DNA from: Crotophaga sulcirostris
Lineage: Eukaryota; Chordata; Aves; Cuculiformes; Crotophagidae
Direction of reading: 5' to 3'
NCBI GenBank assembly: GCA_013397455.1
Contig: VYZB01000271.1
Span: 397,008-461,007, forward strand
DNA: 64,000 bases
Below are positions 37,191 through 48,480 of the stretch, piece after piece. The first letter of the stretch is position 1; every line of letters starts with the position of its first letter. The notes below the pieces were generated by a model. The model searched no databases. It saw nothing but the letters and a program-made list of their open reading frames with translations, and was not told where the DNA came from. The translations under genes were made by a program, and so were the position numbers.

Positions 37191-37817
37191 AAATCAGGGA
37201 GACCACAGATGCAGGCAGGGCTCTGCGAGTTCCCAGACAGGACTAGGTTGTCTGTACAAGCCTGAGGGTTGTGGGCGATGTAGCAGACACACACACAGAC
37301 CTGAAATAAACTTCAGCTGGGAACAGGCTGCTTCCAGAAGCTGCAGGAACAGCTTGGCAAGAGCTGCTCATGGGAGCGGTGCTGTGCCACTGCAGCACAC
37401 TCTCAGGAGTCCCAGGCAAGCAGCAGTCTGGGGGGGTTTCTTTGCAACAATGCCTGTCCAGAGACCTTGTGGCATAACTCACTGAAATGCTGGCTCTGAG
37501 CTTCTCCAGATTCAGCTCCATGACTCTATTTCTGTGGGTTCTCTACCTCTGTCTTGGAAAGAGGGACTCACAGGAGACCAAGGAAAAAGAGAGCAAGCTG
37601 GCCTCACTACATCCCCAGCCCTTTCCCAGTGGGGTCTATCCCTCTCCTGCTCCTGCAAGGGGCTACCTTGCTGCCCAGGCACCCATCTGTGCTCCCAGAC
37701 TGCTCTACACCTTCTCCCTGGTCCCAGTGTCACCGCTGCTCCCTGGCACAGCCGTAGCAGCTGCAGCACAATATGCTCCACAACTTGCTAAGGGGGATGG
37801 GAGGAGGAGCAGCAAGA

Positions 37818-37838
37818 GATAAATAAATAAAATAAAAT
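37818..37838 (+). repeat. AAAT/AAAAT microsatellite
   Basis: Interrupted units of ATAA, AATAA and AAATA. Short, and probably polymorphic. Confidence 0.8.
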
Positions 37839-38048
37839 ATGTCTAGCTTAATCCTTTTATCACTGTACTTCTTTCAGGCATTTACAGAGATAATAATTGC
37901 CCAGGCTCTGCAGGAAGCACTGGTGGAAGCAAGAGCAGGATTCTCGTGGCAGCACCCTACTCCCTCACCTGCTGACACTTGGGTGCGAGGGAAGAAAGCA
38001 AAGTTTTCAAGAGGGCCAGGCCGTTAACTGGCCCCAGCATGGCTGTGA

Positions 38049-38190
38049 GGTGAGCAAAGGGGACCACAGCAGGAAGAGGGAAAATGGGAAGAAGAGGAGA
38101 ATCAGAAGCAAAGCTATAGAAAAGAAATGTAGAGAGAGGGAGGAAGATAAAAGGGCACAGTGGTAAAAAGGAACAGAGGGACAGAGACGA
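38049..38190 (+). repeat. purine-rich (GGA/GAA) stretch
   Basis: About 140 bp with strong purine bias on the plus strand and no exact repeating unit. A decayed simple repeat is the simplest reading. Confidence 0.5.
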
Positions 38191-39125
38191 TCCAGCAAAA
38201 TGCAAAGCCAGCACACATGGAAGTTTAAAGGCTGTAAAATTCTGCTTTCCTTGGAGACTGACCAAGGGTCACACTGTTGGTCCATGCCAGGGCCTGGAAG
38301 CCCTGCCCAGGGCTCCCAGGATGCAGGAACAGTTGGAGCGATTCAGATTCCCTGCTGTGTCCTCAGCAGAGACACCCATCCCCTGAGAGGGACCAGGCCT
38401 CCTGATGGCCACCAGGGTCTCTGCTACATTCAGAGAGGAAGCGGGAGAGAAAAAGGTCCCTCTGGGCAAGGGCAAGAGAATCACAGTAAGTTCCTCCTAG
38501 GGGAAAGTGGGCTTTGAGCTGACACTGGCTGAAAGCCACCCAAACACGGCAGCAGAGAGAGCTCAGCATGTGCAGACCTCTTAGCACATCTTGACTCGAA
38601 TGCCCCCACGTAAAACGGCAGCTGTCTCTTCCAGTAAACAGATGCTTCCATGGCCTCAGAGGGCAGTGGATCAAGGTTGCCTTTTCCCAAGGGTGTGCCA
38701 CCTCTTTCTTCTCCCTTCAGGCTTGCTAATATGGCACATCACTCTGCTGGCTCTTCAACTTATCTCTTCCAGACACACTCATTCACACATTGATTCACTT
38801 AAGTGCAGCACCAAATGCCACCGCATTTTTCCCATGTTCTTCCCAGCCTGGGGAGTCACCTCCCAGCCCCTAGAGGTGCCTTCCACACCTCTGGGCTCCA
38901 ACCAGGCCTGCCATCTGCAGCACCCAGGAGAAAGAACCCTCCATCCAGGAAACATTAAGCACCTCTAGGTGTGATTTTTAATTTCCTGCAACACTAAGAT
39001 CGACAATGTGATGCCAGGAAAACAACGCTATTATTATTTGACTTGGTTTTATCCTGCCGTGAACTGTCAGCACTGCAAGACTTGGGGAGCTGTGCCTGTA
39101 AGTACTACACATGCTTTGAAGCAAG

Positions 39126-39255
39126 ATTCAAGGCCATGTTGGATAGGGTCTTGAGCAGCCTGGTCTGGTGGGAGGTGTCCCTGACCATGGCAGGGGTTTG
39201 GAACTGGATGGGCTTTAAGGCCCCTTCCAACCCAAACCAGTCTATGATTCTATGA
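39126..39255 (+). repeat. CR1 LINE 3' tip (group A)
   Basis: It starts 'ttcaaggccatgttggatagg', reads through 'tggtgggaggtgtccctg' and 'ggtttggaactggatgggctttaagg', and ends CTATGATTCTATGAA. It is 5'-truncated at about 130 bp. Confidence 0.95.
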
Positions 39256-41414
39256 AGATCCCTGTATGCTCCTGCCTAGGGTCCCCATGTATCAGCTGGG
39301 CTGTGGGGAAGCTGCCGCTGGTTTTCTCCAAGGGAGAAAGCTCCCTGGGAGGGTCAGGCTGAGATTTCCCAGGCAACCCTTGCTGAACACAGTGGGTTTT
39401 AGCCTCTTCACTTCCTCCAGGCCACTTCCATGAACCCAGCCATCTGCAGACCTGAAGTAGTGGCCCCTCCACAGATCCTGAGTTGCTCTGTGTGCATGGA
39501 GAGTGCTTCATTCTGCCCGCATCCACAAAGGGAAGCAGGGCCTGGGAGAGAAGTAGGAGAAAACAGAACTATTTAATTCAACATCTTCCTACATGGAACT
39601 ATTGCCAGTGCTGAGAACAGGCCATGGAACCAAAGAACGGCTGAAGAAGAAGCAAAAAGCTTTCCTGCTCTGACAAGGACATTGAGTTGATAACCAAATG
39701 TTATCTCCTCCTCAGCCCCCAGGTCCCTTGGGCTGTGCTCCTCATTTTATTCCCTAGTTCAGTGAGGGGTTTGAGGAGGAAATGGCAGAGGTGGTGGCTG
39801 GACGTGTCCATTGCTTAGCACACTCCTGCCCTGCCTTCAGGTCCAGTGCCAGGACAGTGACACACAGCCATGTCGCCCTTCCCTCGTGCATTTCCAGGTG
39901 ACCCTCGTAAAATCTGACCTTCGTGCTATAAACCTATGGCTGATTGCTGAGTAAGTCGTTTCCTCCTGGGTGATTTAGCAGGGACTGTCAACGGAGCTGC
40001 AGTTTGTCTGGTTTAGAAGAAGAATCCATCAGGCAGTGGCACAGCCCACCTGCCTGTCTCCTCTCATTCCCATTTCCACGGTCATTCCCTGCTCGCTGCT
40101 CCTACCAGTCCTGCCCCCTTTCTCCCCAGACAGCCCTGAGCTTTCAGAAAGGGGAGAAGTCAAGCAAGGAAAGAGGTCCTGGATTGCCTCTGCTCTTTTC
40201 TTTCCCTGTCATAAAGCTCTCAGGGCCAACTCTGCAGTCAGGGGAATATTATCTCTTCATGCTGTTGTTAATCTCTTTATGGCATCATTTGACTCTTTCT
40301 AACATCCATTGATTTTTGAACTACCCTTTATGGCAACTCTTGAGATCCCTTTGGTCTAAATTACTCAACATCTGTGCCCAGGGCAAAACATGGAAACAAA
40401 TAAAGCAACAGAGAGAAGTCCGTTCAGTAACCATGTCTTCACTGGCCACTTTTGAGGCCCCTTCTCCCTCCTCCCACACCTCTCAGCCTCCCTTCTGTGG
40501 GCATCCTGCAGATCCTCCTAGAAGCTGCTCCCTCCTTCCCTCCCAGCACACAGCAGCACCTCACCCTACCAAAGCTGTGCTCTGAAAACAGGCACCATGG
40601 TACCTCCCATCCCACATCTGCCAATAGGGACCAAGCCCACCTGGCACCATCTTAGATCTTCCAGCTCTGCGCCTCCCCCATGGTACTGCCTTTTTCAAAG
40701 GTTGTTGCCATCTGCAAGGCTGAGACACACTGCACACCTGAACTCACATCCAGAAGAAGCTCCTGGTCAATCCTTTCTAAAGCAACCTAATAGGGCAGCT
40801 CAACAAGAGCTGAAGGCTGTTGCTTTTAATTTACTGGAGAAATGACTTTTCACTCCAGATGGATATGTTTTAATTTATTTCTGTTTTCCTGAGCTCACCC
40901 CTTGTCCAGCAGTCGCTGTCTCCTTGCCTCATACTTGCTACTTGTCCAAATGAAATACTGAGCTGTATTGTCTACTATTATGGTAAAATACACAATATAT
41001 CACACTGATGCATTCTGTGAGTATGACATAAAAATGACGAATGTGCTCTGGCCAAACACGGAAATGTATTCATCCTGCATTAGTGCAAAATGAATATTAA
41101 TACGCTGGAAAATGGCTTGGGTGATGAGGGTTTTGTGACATATTAGAGAGGACACTTCATTCCTTCCTCATTTCTTAGACAACGTCAGCCCCCAGCCCTG
41201 ACACGAGCCCCAGGATATCTCGCACAGGCCCATTCTGACAGGATTCCAGCCAGGACCACAGAGGGTGAAATGCTTGAACACAAAGCAGAGCTGAAGCTCA
41301 CAGAGCAGACTTAGAGGGCCAATGTGGGACCAAAATTAAACTGGTCCCAGCTGTCCCTGTGCTGCAAATGCCTCCTGGTCTTTCTTTTGAATATTATTGC
41401 CCCCTCCTCCAACT
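39256..41414. other. single-copy DNA without recognisable genes
   Basis: No repeat is recognised. The interval 40970-41160 is AT-rich and non-repetitive (CACAATATATCACACTGATG, AATGAATATTAATACGC) and is a possible noncoding element. No exon could be supported. Confidence 0.5.
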
Positions 41415-41852
41415 TCATGGAATCATAGAATGTCCTCAGTTGGAAGCGACCCACAAGGATCGTTGAGTCAAACTCCTGTCCCTGCACAGGACAACCCCAA
41501 CACTCACACCGTGGAGCTGAGGGCATTGATCAAAGGTTTCTGGAATATTTTCAGGCTTGCTGTGACTGCTTCCCTGGGGAGATGTTCCAGTGCTCCACCA
41601 CCCTCTTGGGGAAGAACCTTTTCATAATGTCCAACCTAACCCTCCCCTGGCCCATCTTCCTGCCAATCCCTCGAGTCCTGTCATTGGTCACCAGAGAGAA
41701 GAGCTCAGCACCTGCTCCTCCTCCTCCCCTTGTGAGGAAGCTGTAGCCTGTGCTGAGGTCTTCCCTCAGTCTCCTCTTCTCCAGGCTGAACGGACCAAGT
41801 GACTTCAGTCGCTACTCATATGGCTTCCCCTCTAAACCCTTCACCAACTTCA
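41415..41852 (-). repeat. CR1 LINE 3'-end fragment (group C, diverged)
   Basis: The plus strand opens TCATGGAATCATAGAATG. It has a distinct 3' UTR ('gttgagtcaaactcctgtccctgcac', 'accccaacactcacacc'), then ORF2 C-terminal wording in reverse ('gtcctgtcattggtcaccagagagaagag', 'ctcctcttctccaggctgaac'). The different UTR and greater divergence mark a separate, older CR1 subfamily. Confidence 0.93.
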
Positions 41853-43300
41853 GTCTCTGACTAGATCAAAGACCACTATGAAGGCTTAATGGGTTGTGGG
41901 TTCAGTTTATCAAATCTAGATTTGCCTGGATTCACCTCCAAGTTTGCGTCAGCTTTTCCTAATTGTTGCCCTCCTCTCTGAGGTGTGGTAGAATAGCTGA
42001 TGAGTGCAATGGTGAGGATAATATACTTTATAATTAGGCCGTTTAATTATTCCATTGTGTGATTTCCATAACCACAACCGTATCCCTGAAAATTTATAGA
42101 GCACATACAACAGAATATAGCAAGTGAAGAGGAAAAGTAACAATTTTAATGTATCAATAATAAAAGACCCTTTCCTCAGCTCTGATCTGAAAGGCTCAAG
42201 CACTGAAAGAGGCTCCATCTGCACACCATGACTATTGTCCTGGTGGTACCAGGAGCCATACCCACATGCATAGGCAGTCCTTGCCTCAAGATTAGCATAC
42301 ATACTATAGGAGTAAGACAAAGGGAAAGAGGTGAGGGAGGTTTTCATCTTATCTTAGCTGTGTCTCAGATAATGTTTTCTTACATAGCTGCTTAGTTGCT
42401 ACATCTTTGCCAGGTTTCCTGGACGGTAACACCCATAAGCAAGGCTAACCCAATGTCAGCAGTTGGGCCCAGCTCACCAGGGCTTCATTTGCTTCGAGGG
42501 GATGAGTAGTTTCAAGTCAGGTCTGCCACATCCATTTCTCTCCCTCTGGCCAGCCCTTCAAGGGAAGACCAAACAAATATATGCTTTATCATTATGAGTA
42601 TAAAATTGCAAAGCCAGGACAAGCTGGATGGCTCCAGAAATGCACATGTTCAACTCTGTGGGCCCCACGGTGTGGTGCCTCGTGCTCCCATGCCCCCTGC
42701 ACACAAACTCTTGCATAGCCATGAATTACTGAACAAAAAAGCCTCAAAAGCAGCCCCAAAGGAACTGTTTGTACCCAGGCCGCTCACCACTGTCTTTCAT
42801 CTCCAGCGAGTGGGCCTTTCTACAGCACCATCAATACAGGATGGAGAAGGAATCGTTAGATGTGGCACTTCCATCAATATCTCTAAGAGGAACAGGTGAC
42901 ATGAAAAAAAGGTGAACTGGAGACCTCTTCAGACCAGAGACAAAGAAATTACAAGGATCTTTTATTCTAGATGGGTTAGCATTTTGGTTTATATCTATAT
43001 CTATACCTAATTTATATACTCAGAGATGTAGCACCCATTTTTCTTTTATAAACAGAGAGTGGGGGCTGAAAGCTATGACCTTTGCCTAGAAGACTAAATG
43101 GCCTTTGGAATAGACTGATAAGTGATAAAAACAACCTGCAAAAGCAAGTATCCTTGCATCATTTAAGGTGACCTTTTAGAAAGGAAACACAGAAAAAGGG
43201 GAGAAAATTAAGAGAGGAAAAAAAAAGCTGGGGGAAACAAAATTTTCAACCCAAACATCCGCTGTTGGCATTTGAAGCAGCTGCCACTAGAACAAGAAAA

Positions 43301-43320
43301 TAAAAATAAAAATAAAAATA
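43301..43320 (+). repeat. TAAAAA hexanucleotide microsatellite
   Basis: Three exact TAAAAA units followed by TA. Simple-sequence DNA. Confidence 0.9.
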
Positions 43321-43400
43321 GATTCGACATTTTATTTCCCCCTATCAAACAATATATCCGAGCTAATGGCGGTAGAATAAGAAATTACCCAATGCAGCCT

Positions 43401-43456
43401 GGGAGAGAGGCAAGAGAGGAAGAGGAGAGAACAGGGAAGAGGGAGGGGAGAAAGGT
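43401..43456 (+). repeat. purine tract (GAGAG/GGAAG)
   Basis: Nearly uninterrupted A and G over about 55 bp on the plus strand. A decayed simple repeat. Confidence 0.75.
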
Positions 43457-43600
43457 TATTATAAATATGTCAAGCTTGTTTATGGCCCTTTATCAGCAAG
43501 CGCAGCGGAAAGAGAGAGGCACTGTTAGCGCATTTTAAAAGTGTTTGGCAGCTTTGTTTGGGAATGTAAATAATCTTTATATTCAGGAGCATTTATGTTT
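43457..43600. promoter_or_regulatory. candidate conserved noncoding block
   Basis: Non-repetitive sequence with retained CpGs (AGCAAGCGCAGCGG, GTTAGCGCATTTT) beside AT-rich cores (TTATAAATATG, GTAAATAATC). This mixture is typical of deeply conserved vertebrate noncoding elements. Conservation is inferred only. Confidence 0.25.
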
Positions 43601-45639
43601 CAAGGAACATGCAGGCACGTGCCACCTGCACCGACAGATTTCTGAAGGACCTTCTGACATCCCTCCTGGGCTCTGCCTCCTGAGTCTGCGACGTGGGTGC
43701 TTCACTTGAAGGGCTGAAGCCATTTGCAATGGAAAATGGTATACTGGGAATATAAAGGGATTTAGGGGAGGACATGAAACTCAGGGAAAACCCTTCAGTC
43801 AAGGTCAGATGCTGGGTGGGTTTGCCTCCTCCAGGATGTCAGGGGGGTTAGATCCCACTTCTAGTGATGTTGCTATAAATCTGGAGGCAGGCGATGTGGA
43901 TGCTCAGTACAGAAGACCACGGTTGTGCCCAACCCACAGCCCCGTGGGAGCAGAGCGCAGCAGCGGGGGCCAGGCCAGCAGAGGACCTGATCACCCTGCT
44001 TTTGCTGCTCCCAGTCTCTGTTGCAGTTAATGTAACAGATAAGTAAATCACTCCCATTTATTTACATGGAAAATATATTCTCATGAATACCCACGCCCCG
44101 AAGGGAGCTGGCGTATCATTTTTCACAGACAGGACAGGGAGGGAGAGCCCCAAAGAACAGCAGTGGCAGAGATAAACCAAGAGACTGCCATGAATACGGA
44201 GACAAAGGAGGACAGCGCGTTACTTCTCCCCACCACGACGAGGGAGATTCACGCTCTGCAGATTAATTCTGAAGCAGTGTTTAACACATCTCCCTTTGGG
44301 GATGAAGGATTTGCCCTGCCTTTCAATGAGACATTCAAAATCACACTCATCATTCTCGGAAATCGCACTTAGTTAAATTGTCACCTCTCAAGCGCGAAGG
44401 CGGGTGCAGGGCCGTGCTCTGCATGGGAGCTGGACAGCCTGGGCGCAGAGAGAGTGAAGCCCAGGGGGTGATATCAGTGTGGAGGAGCAACAGAGGGGCT
44501 TAAAACACAGTGGCATGAAGCCAAGCAGGTTGAGGCTTGGAGAGGCAGCCCATAGGGTGGCCATAGGGTTGGCAAAGACCAGGAGGGAGCCGGAGGATGA
44601 GCGGGTGGGTGCACAACTGCCACTGTACAGAGCAGGGGAAAAGAACACCTGGATGGAGGGTAATGGCCAGAAGGCAATGTGTTCCTTCTTGCATGGGAAA
44701 TGCAAACTAGCCAAGCTAAGCCTTCCCTTTCTTTCATCTCATCTTTTATGCTTCATCTTTCTTGTCTCTTCCCTGCACTCCCTGATTTGGCAAAAGAGTA
44801 TAGAATTCAGAGGGAACATGCAGCTTTGCTGTCCTTGCACACCCTGGACTCCCACAGCCAGCAGAGGAAAGGGGGAGCAGCCCAAAGGGGTAGCAGTGAG
44901 TACATGCATAAACAAACCCTGATCTCTAGCAGGTACCTTGGTGGCCTGCTGCAGTACCCACCACACGTAAAAAGGATGAGATGAACATCTCCCTTGGGAA
45001 CATCTCCATATGCAGAGAGAGGCAGAGCAGATGCAGTGACAGCACAGGCTGAACAATGCTCTCACTGTAAGTCCACTCTGAGTTATAGGATTGGAACTAA
45101 GTCCCCAGCCTGGGTCTCTCCACTTCGGTCACACACAGTGATGGTCAGTGGGACAGTTATCATCAGAACAATTCCTCTCCCACAAGTCTCCAGAACTGCC
45201 AGCTGATGAGTGACAACTTCAGTTGCTACTGAGGACATCTGAACAGAAGTCCAAAGGCCTTTTCTACTCTTTTATTGCTCTTGAGATACTTAACATGTTT
45301 TATGAAAAGGTGGGGCTGCATTAAAGCATAGATTTTGAAGATGTGAAAGCAGCTTAAGACCGAAGTTGGGTTTTTTGTAACTGTGCACACCAGCACTTCC
45401 AGGAGGCACTGGAACAGTGTCAAACCTGTGATAATCTCCTGCTAAGGAGCCAGCAAATTCACCTTCCCCTGTTCAGCCAGGTGCCTGGAAATCGTCATGT
45501 AAAGGAATTTAAATGTAGATCTGTGATATTTACTGCAAAGCACAACCCGCACACAGACAGGGGAAGGAATGCTTGAGCAGGAGGAGTAAATGACTATCGC
45601 AGGCAGAAAACCCACTGCAATTCATGCATCACACAAATG

Positions 45640-46000
45640 GTTGTGTATATTAAAGCAATGAGGACAAAGGGTATTGATTTAGCACAAGTATCAAGAGTCC
45701 CAGGTGCTAAAACCTGAAGAAATACAAACTATGTTGGGCAGAATAACAACAAAACGAAATGATAAAAGGATATGAGTGTTTGAAAAGACGCGTAGGACGG
45801 GCTATAAATTCTAATAATCCATATTTCTCGAAAGCAGCAGCTATTGACTCAAAAACAAAAGAGCAGGCATTGTAATGTAACAAATGTCAGACGGGATAGC
45901 AGCAGGAATTCAATTTGCTCTGGCCATATATCAACTTGAAACTTAATGTAATGGCACGTAGTTAAAGCTGCACCCTCACTTAATGGCTATTACCAGTCCT
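45640..46000. promoter_or_regulatory. candidate conserved noncoding block
   Basis: It is AT-rich and non-repetitive but keeps CpGs in an otherwise CpG-poor area (AAGACGCGTAGGACGGG, TCAGACGGGATAGC). It has OTX/bicoid-type TAATCC and several TAAT cores. No open frame spans it, so any function would be noncoding. Confidence 0.25.
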
Positions 46001-46394
46001 GGGTGGGTTTTCCAGCAAGCATAAAGCAGTGAGTGATTGGCCCCACTCTGCCTGCATCACTGCTAATGAAAAAAACTTGTTCCAGCCTGGCAGCAGCAGG
46101 AGAAGGAGAAGGCAGGGAACCCAGGCAGAAGCAGGCAGCATTAGAGATGCCAAGAGCTAGTCCCTGCCAGCATCCCTTGAAAGAGTTTCAGGAGAGACCT
46201 CTCATGGTAACCATCTCACCAGCATCTCTTTTGTAAAAGGGTTGGATCCTCAAGGCAGTAGCCTGACATCCCTGTTAGCCTCCTAAGTGAACTGGATTCG
46301 GGCCTGCTGGAAGAAGAGGAGGAGAAACCCTGGGTGGTTACATCTCATCCAGCTCCTAAGCGTGCACTATTCATTACTGCTTGGGCAGTGGCTC

Positions 46395-46560
46395 TGCAGC
46401 CAGCCAATTAAGGCCATTGTAATTGCTTCTCTTCAATGACTGCAAACGGCCGAGTTAAAGGACAGATTTCCCGTTCAGCAGTTATTGTGGCTGCTGAAGT
46501 GAAACAGCACAAGTGCCGGCATCGCTGCAAATACGTACTGACCGTATGCTAGAGGCAAGG
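46395..46560. promoter_or_regulatory. candidate noncoding element with opposed homeodomain cores
   Basis: CAATTA at 46405-46410 and TAATTG at 46420-46425 form an inverted pair about one and a half helical turns apart. A CpG-retaining stretch follows (AACGGCCGAG, GCCGGCATCGC, ACGTACTGACCG). It is suggestive of a homeodomain-dimer enhancer; not verified. Confidence 0.25.
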
Positions 46561-48109
46561 GACACTTACTGAACGGAAGAGGAGGCGCCAGGGGAGGAGA
46601 ATGAGGCATGGATGTGGGACAGAAACCTTTGTAGCAATGAAGCATCCAAAGCAATCAAGGGAGGGCAAAGATGTAAAGCTGTCCTAATCACTTTATTGCA
46701 GATAGGCTGGGGCATTCCCAATAGGCACATTAGAGTTTCTACCAAGAGCAAAGCTTGCGAAAAGTTAACTTTCTAGGGAGACGCCACTTCAAATTGCAGG
46801 ACACAATTCTGGAGCAATCAAAAATAAGATCAGCTTCAGGGACAAACTCTCGCAGGTTTGTCATTGAGCCTCCCCCATGGCAGAGAAGGACTCTGGAAGG
46901 TCAGTCAGTGCTGTGCAAACCTCCCCGCATCTGAAACATGACCAATTTTATTCTGTATCACAAAACATGGAATTGTGGCCTTCGATTTTCCTTTGTGGGA
47001 ATGCTACTTTTTCAGTGCTTCCCAGGAGGCTATTTAAGTGTCTTCTACAGCCTTTAATTAAAGCAATAAAGATATCCAGATCCTGAGACTCAGATTTGTC
47101 TCCTCATTTACCATGAACCATGCCTAGAACTTGCAGAGATGTCTAATGGTGGCATGGATTACTGCAAGCAAAGGTGCCAGCAAGCAGTCACTTTGAGTGG
47201 CACAAGTGGTTTTCATCGTGCCGCAGTACCACCACGCATTGGCTGAGTTTCTGCACAGAAGAGCTGCTGAGCTGCACAAACACCCGCTCTGGCTCCTTGG
47301 GACCCCAGCCACTCTCCTGGGCAACAGGAGGTGCTCATTTTGCCAAGGATTTTCTTGGACCCATCCATGGGTGAGGACACAGCCTAGCCACGCCACCACA
47401 GACAGAGAACAAGGTCAAGGAAGAGCCCAGCTGTTCGTTTATCCCTGTGCTTGGTGCCCAGTGCATGCAGGAGGCAGGGAGTAGATTTTAGCATTGATCA
47501 GACAGATGACAAATGCAAACGGAGTGCAGGAGGCTGAGCGTGCCCGTAGGAACCAGGCCTTCAGAGTGAGAAACTAGAAGGGGGAAGGGAGTTGGTATAT
47601 AAATCCACGTTCCAGATTAAATCTCATCTCCAAACCCTGAGTTCCAGTAACAATATCTGTTTTAGTGCCCACAGGCCTTGCTTTCCTCAGTAATCTCAGC
47701 CTTCAGCCTCCTGTGACTGACACCACCAGGAATGAATCTATTTTGAAGCTGACAAAAATCACTCTGAACTGATTTTCTCTTGAGCTGTGTTTATCTGAGG
47801 CCGATAGTGAAGAAAGCAGCTCTGAAGAAATCGCAGCCTGTATTTACCCCCCAGATGTGCACTAATGCACTGACAGCCACCAAGTGTGGTTAAGGCCAGT
47901 TTTGGCAGGAGCAACACCTGCCAGCAAGCGCGCCAGTTCATTTTCTGTTCCCCAGGCCCCTTCCTCTACGAAGGCCAAGGCAGAGTTGACATGGTCTTGG
48001 CTGATTCCCAAGGAGATCTGGGGCAGGCTGCCTGGCAGAGAGGGGGACCCCAGTCTGACTCACAACAAAACAGCTGAAAATATTCCAGGCGACTGTTTAC
48101 AGCCCCATA

Positions 48110-48480
48110 AAGGTTTTATGTAGTGCATTTAGCCTCATGTCTTTGCATTCATCGTGTTAAATGCTGAACAGTTTACTTTAATGCCATAGTGGCTACAAGC
48201 AGGAATACTTAACTTCAATAAATAAGACGTAATCACATTTTCCCAGCGAGTGGATCGAAAATGGCCACTGGGAGAGTTCACCTTCTGAAGTCGAAAGCCA
48301 GGGGCTGTCATTGAGGTTTCCAGCAAACTACAGACCCCGTGGAACATCTCCAGGGGAAAAAAAAAAAGATCGTATAAGTAATAAAGTTTATGCATCTTTT
48401 AATTGAGGAACTGATCTGTAGCTTGGGCACAGCACACTTGTGCCCAAAAGCCAACATTAAACATTCGAATTTACGCAATG
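48110..48480. promoter_or_regulatory. candidate noncoding element with a perfect hairpin
   Basis: An AT-rich non-repetitive block with retained CpGs (AGACGTAATCAC, CAGCGAGTGGATCG) and an A11 run at 48357-48367. At its right end TTGGGCACA (48423-48431) and TGTGCCCAA (48439-48447) are exact reverse complements around a 7-nt loop. The palindrome may be a nuclear-factor dimer site or chance. Confidence 0.25.

Larger units (their letters stand above)
37191..39125. other. single-copy DNA with simple-sequence tracts
   Basis: No gene is recognised. It contains an AAAT-type microsatellite at 37818-37838 and a long purine-rich stretch at about 38049-38190. Frames across the purine tract are long only because of base composition. 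Confidence 0.55.

Noticed and set aside
44163..44372. Plus frame of 69 codons with fairly natural amino-acid composition and CpGs.
   Set aside because: No acceptor or donor of quality at its edges. More likely a CpG-retaining noncoding element than an exon.
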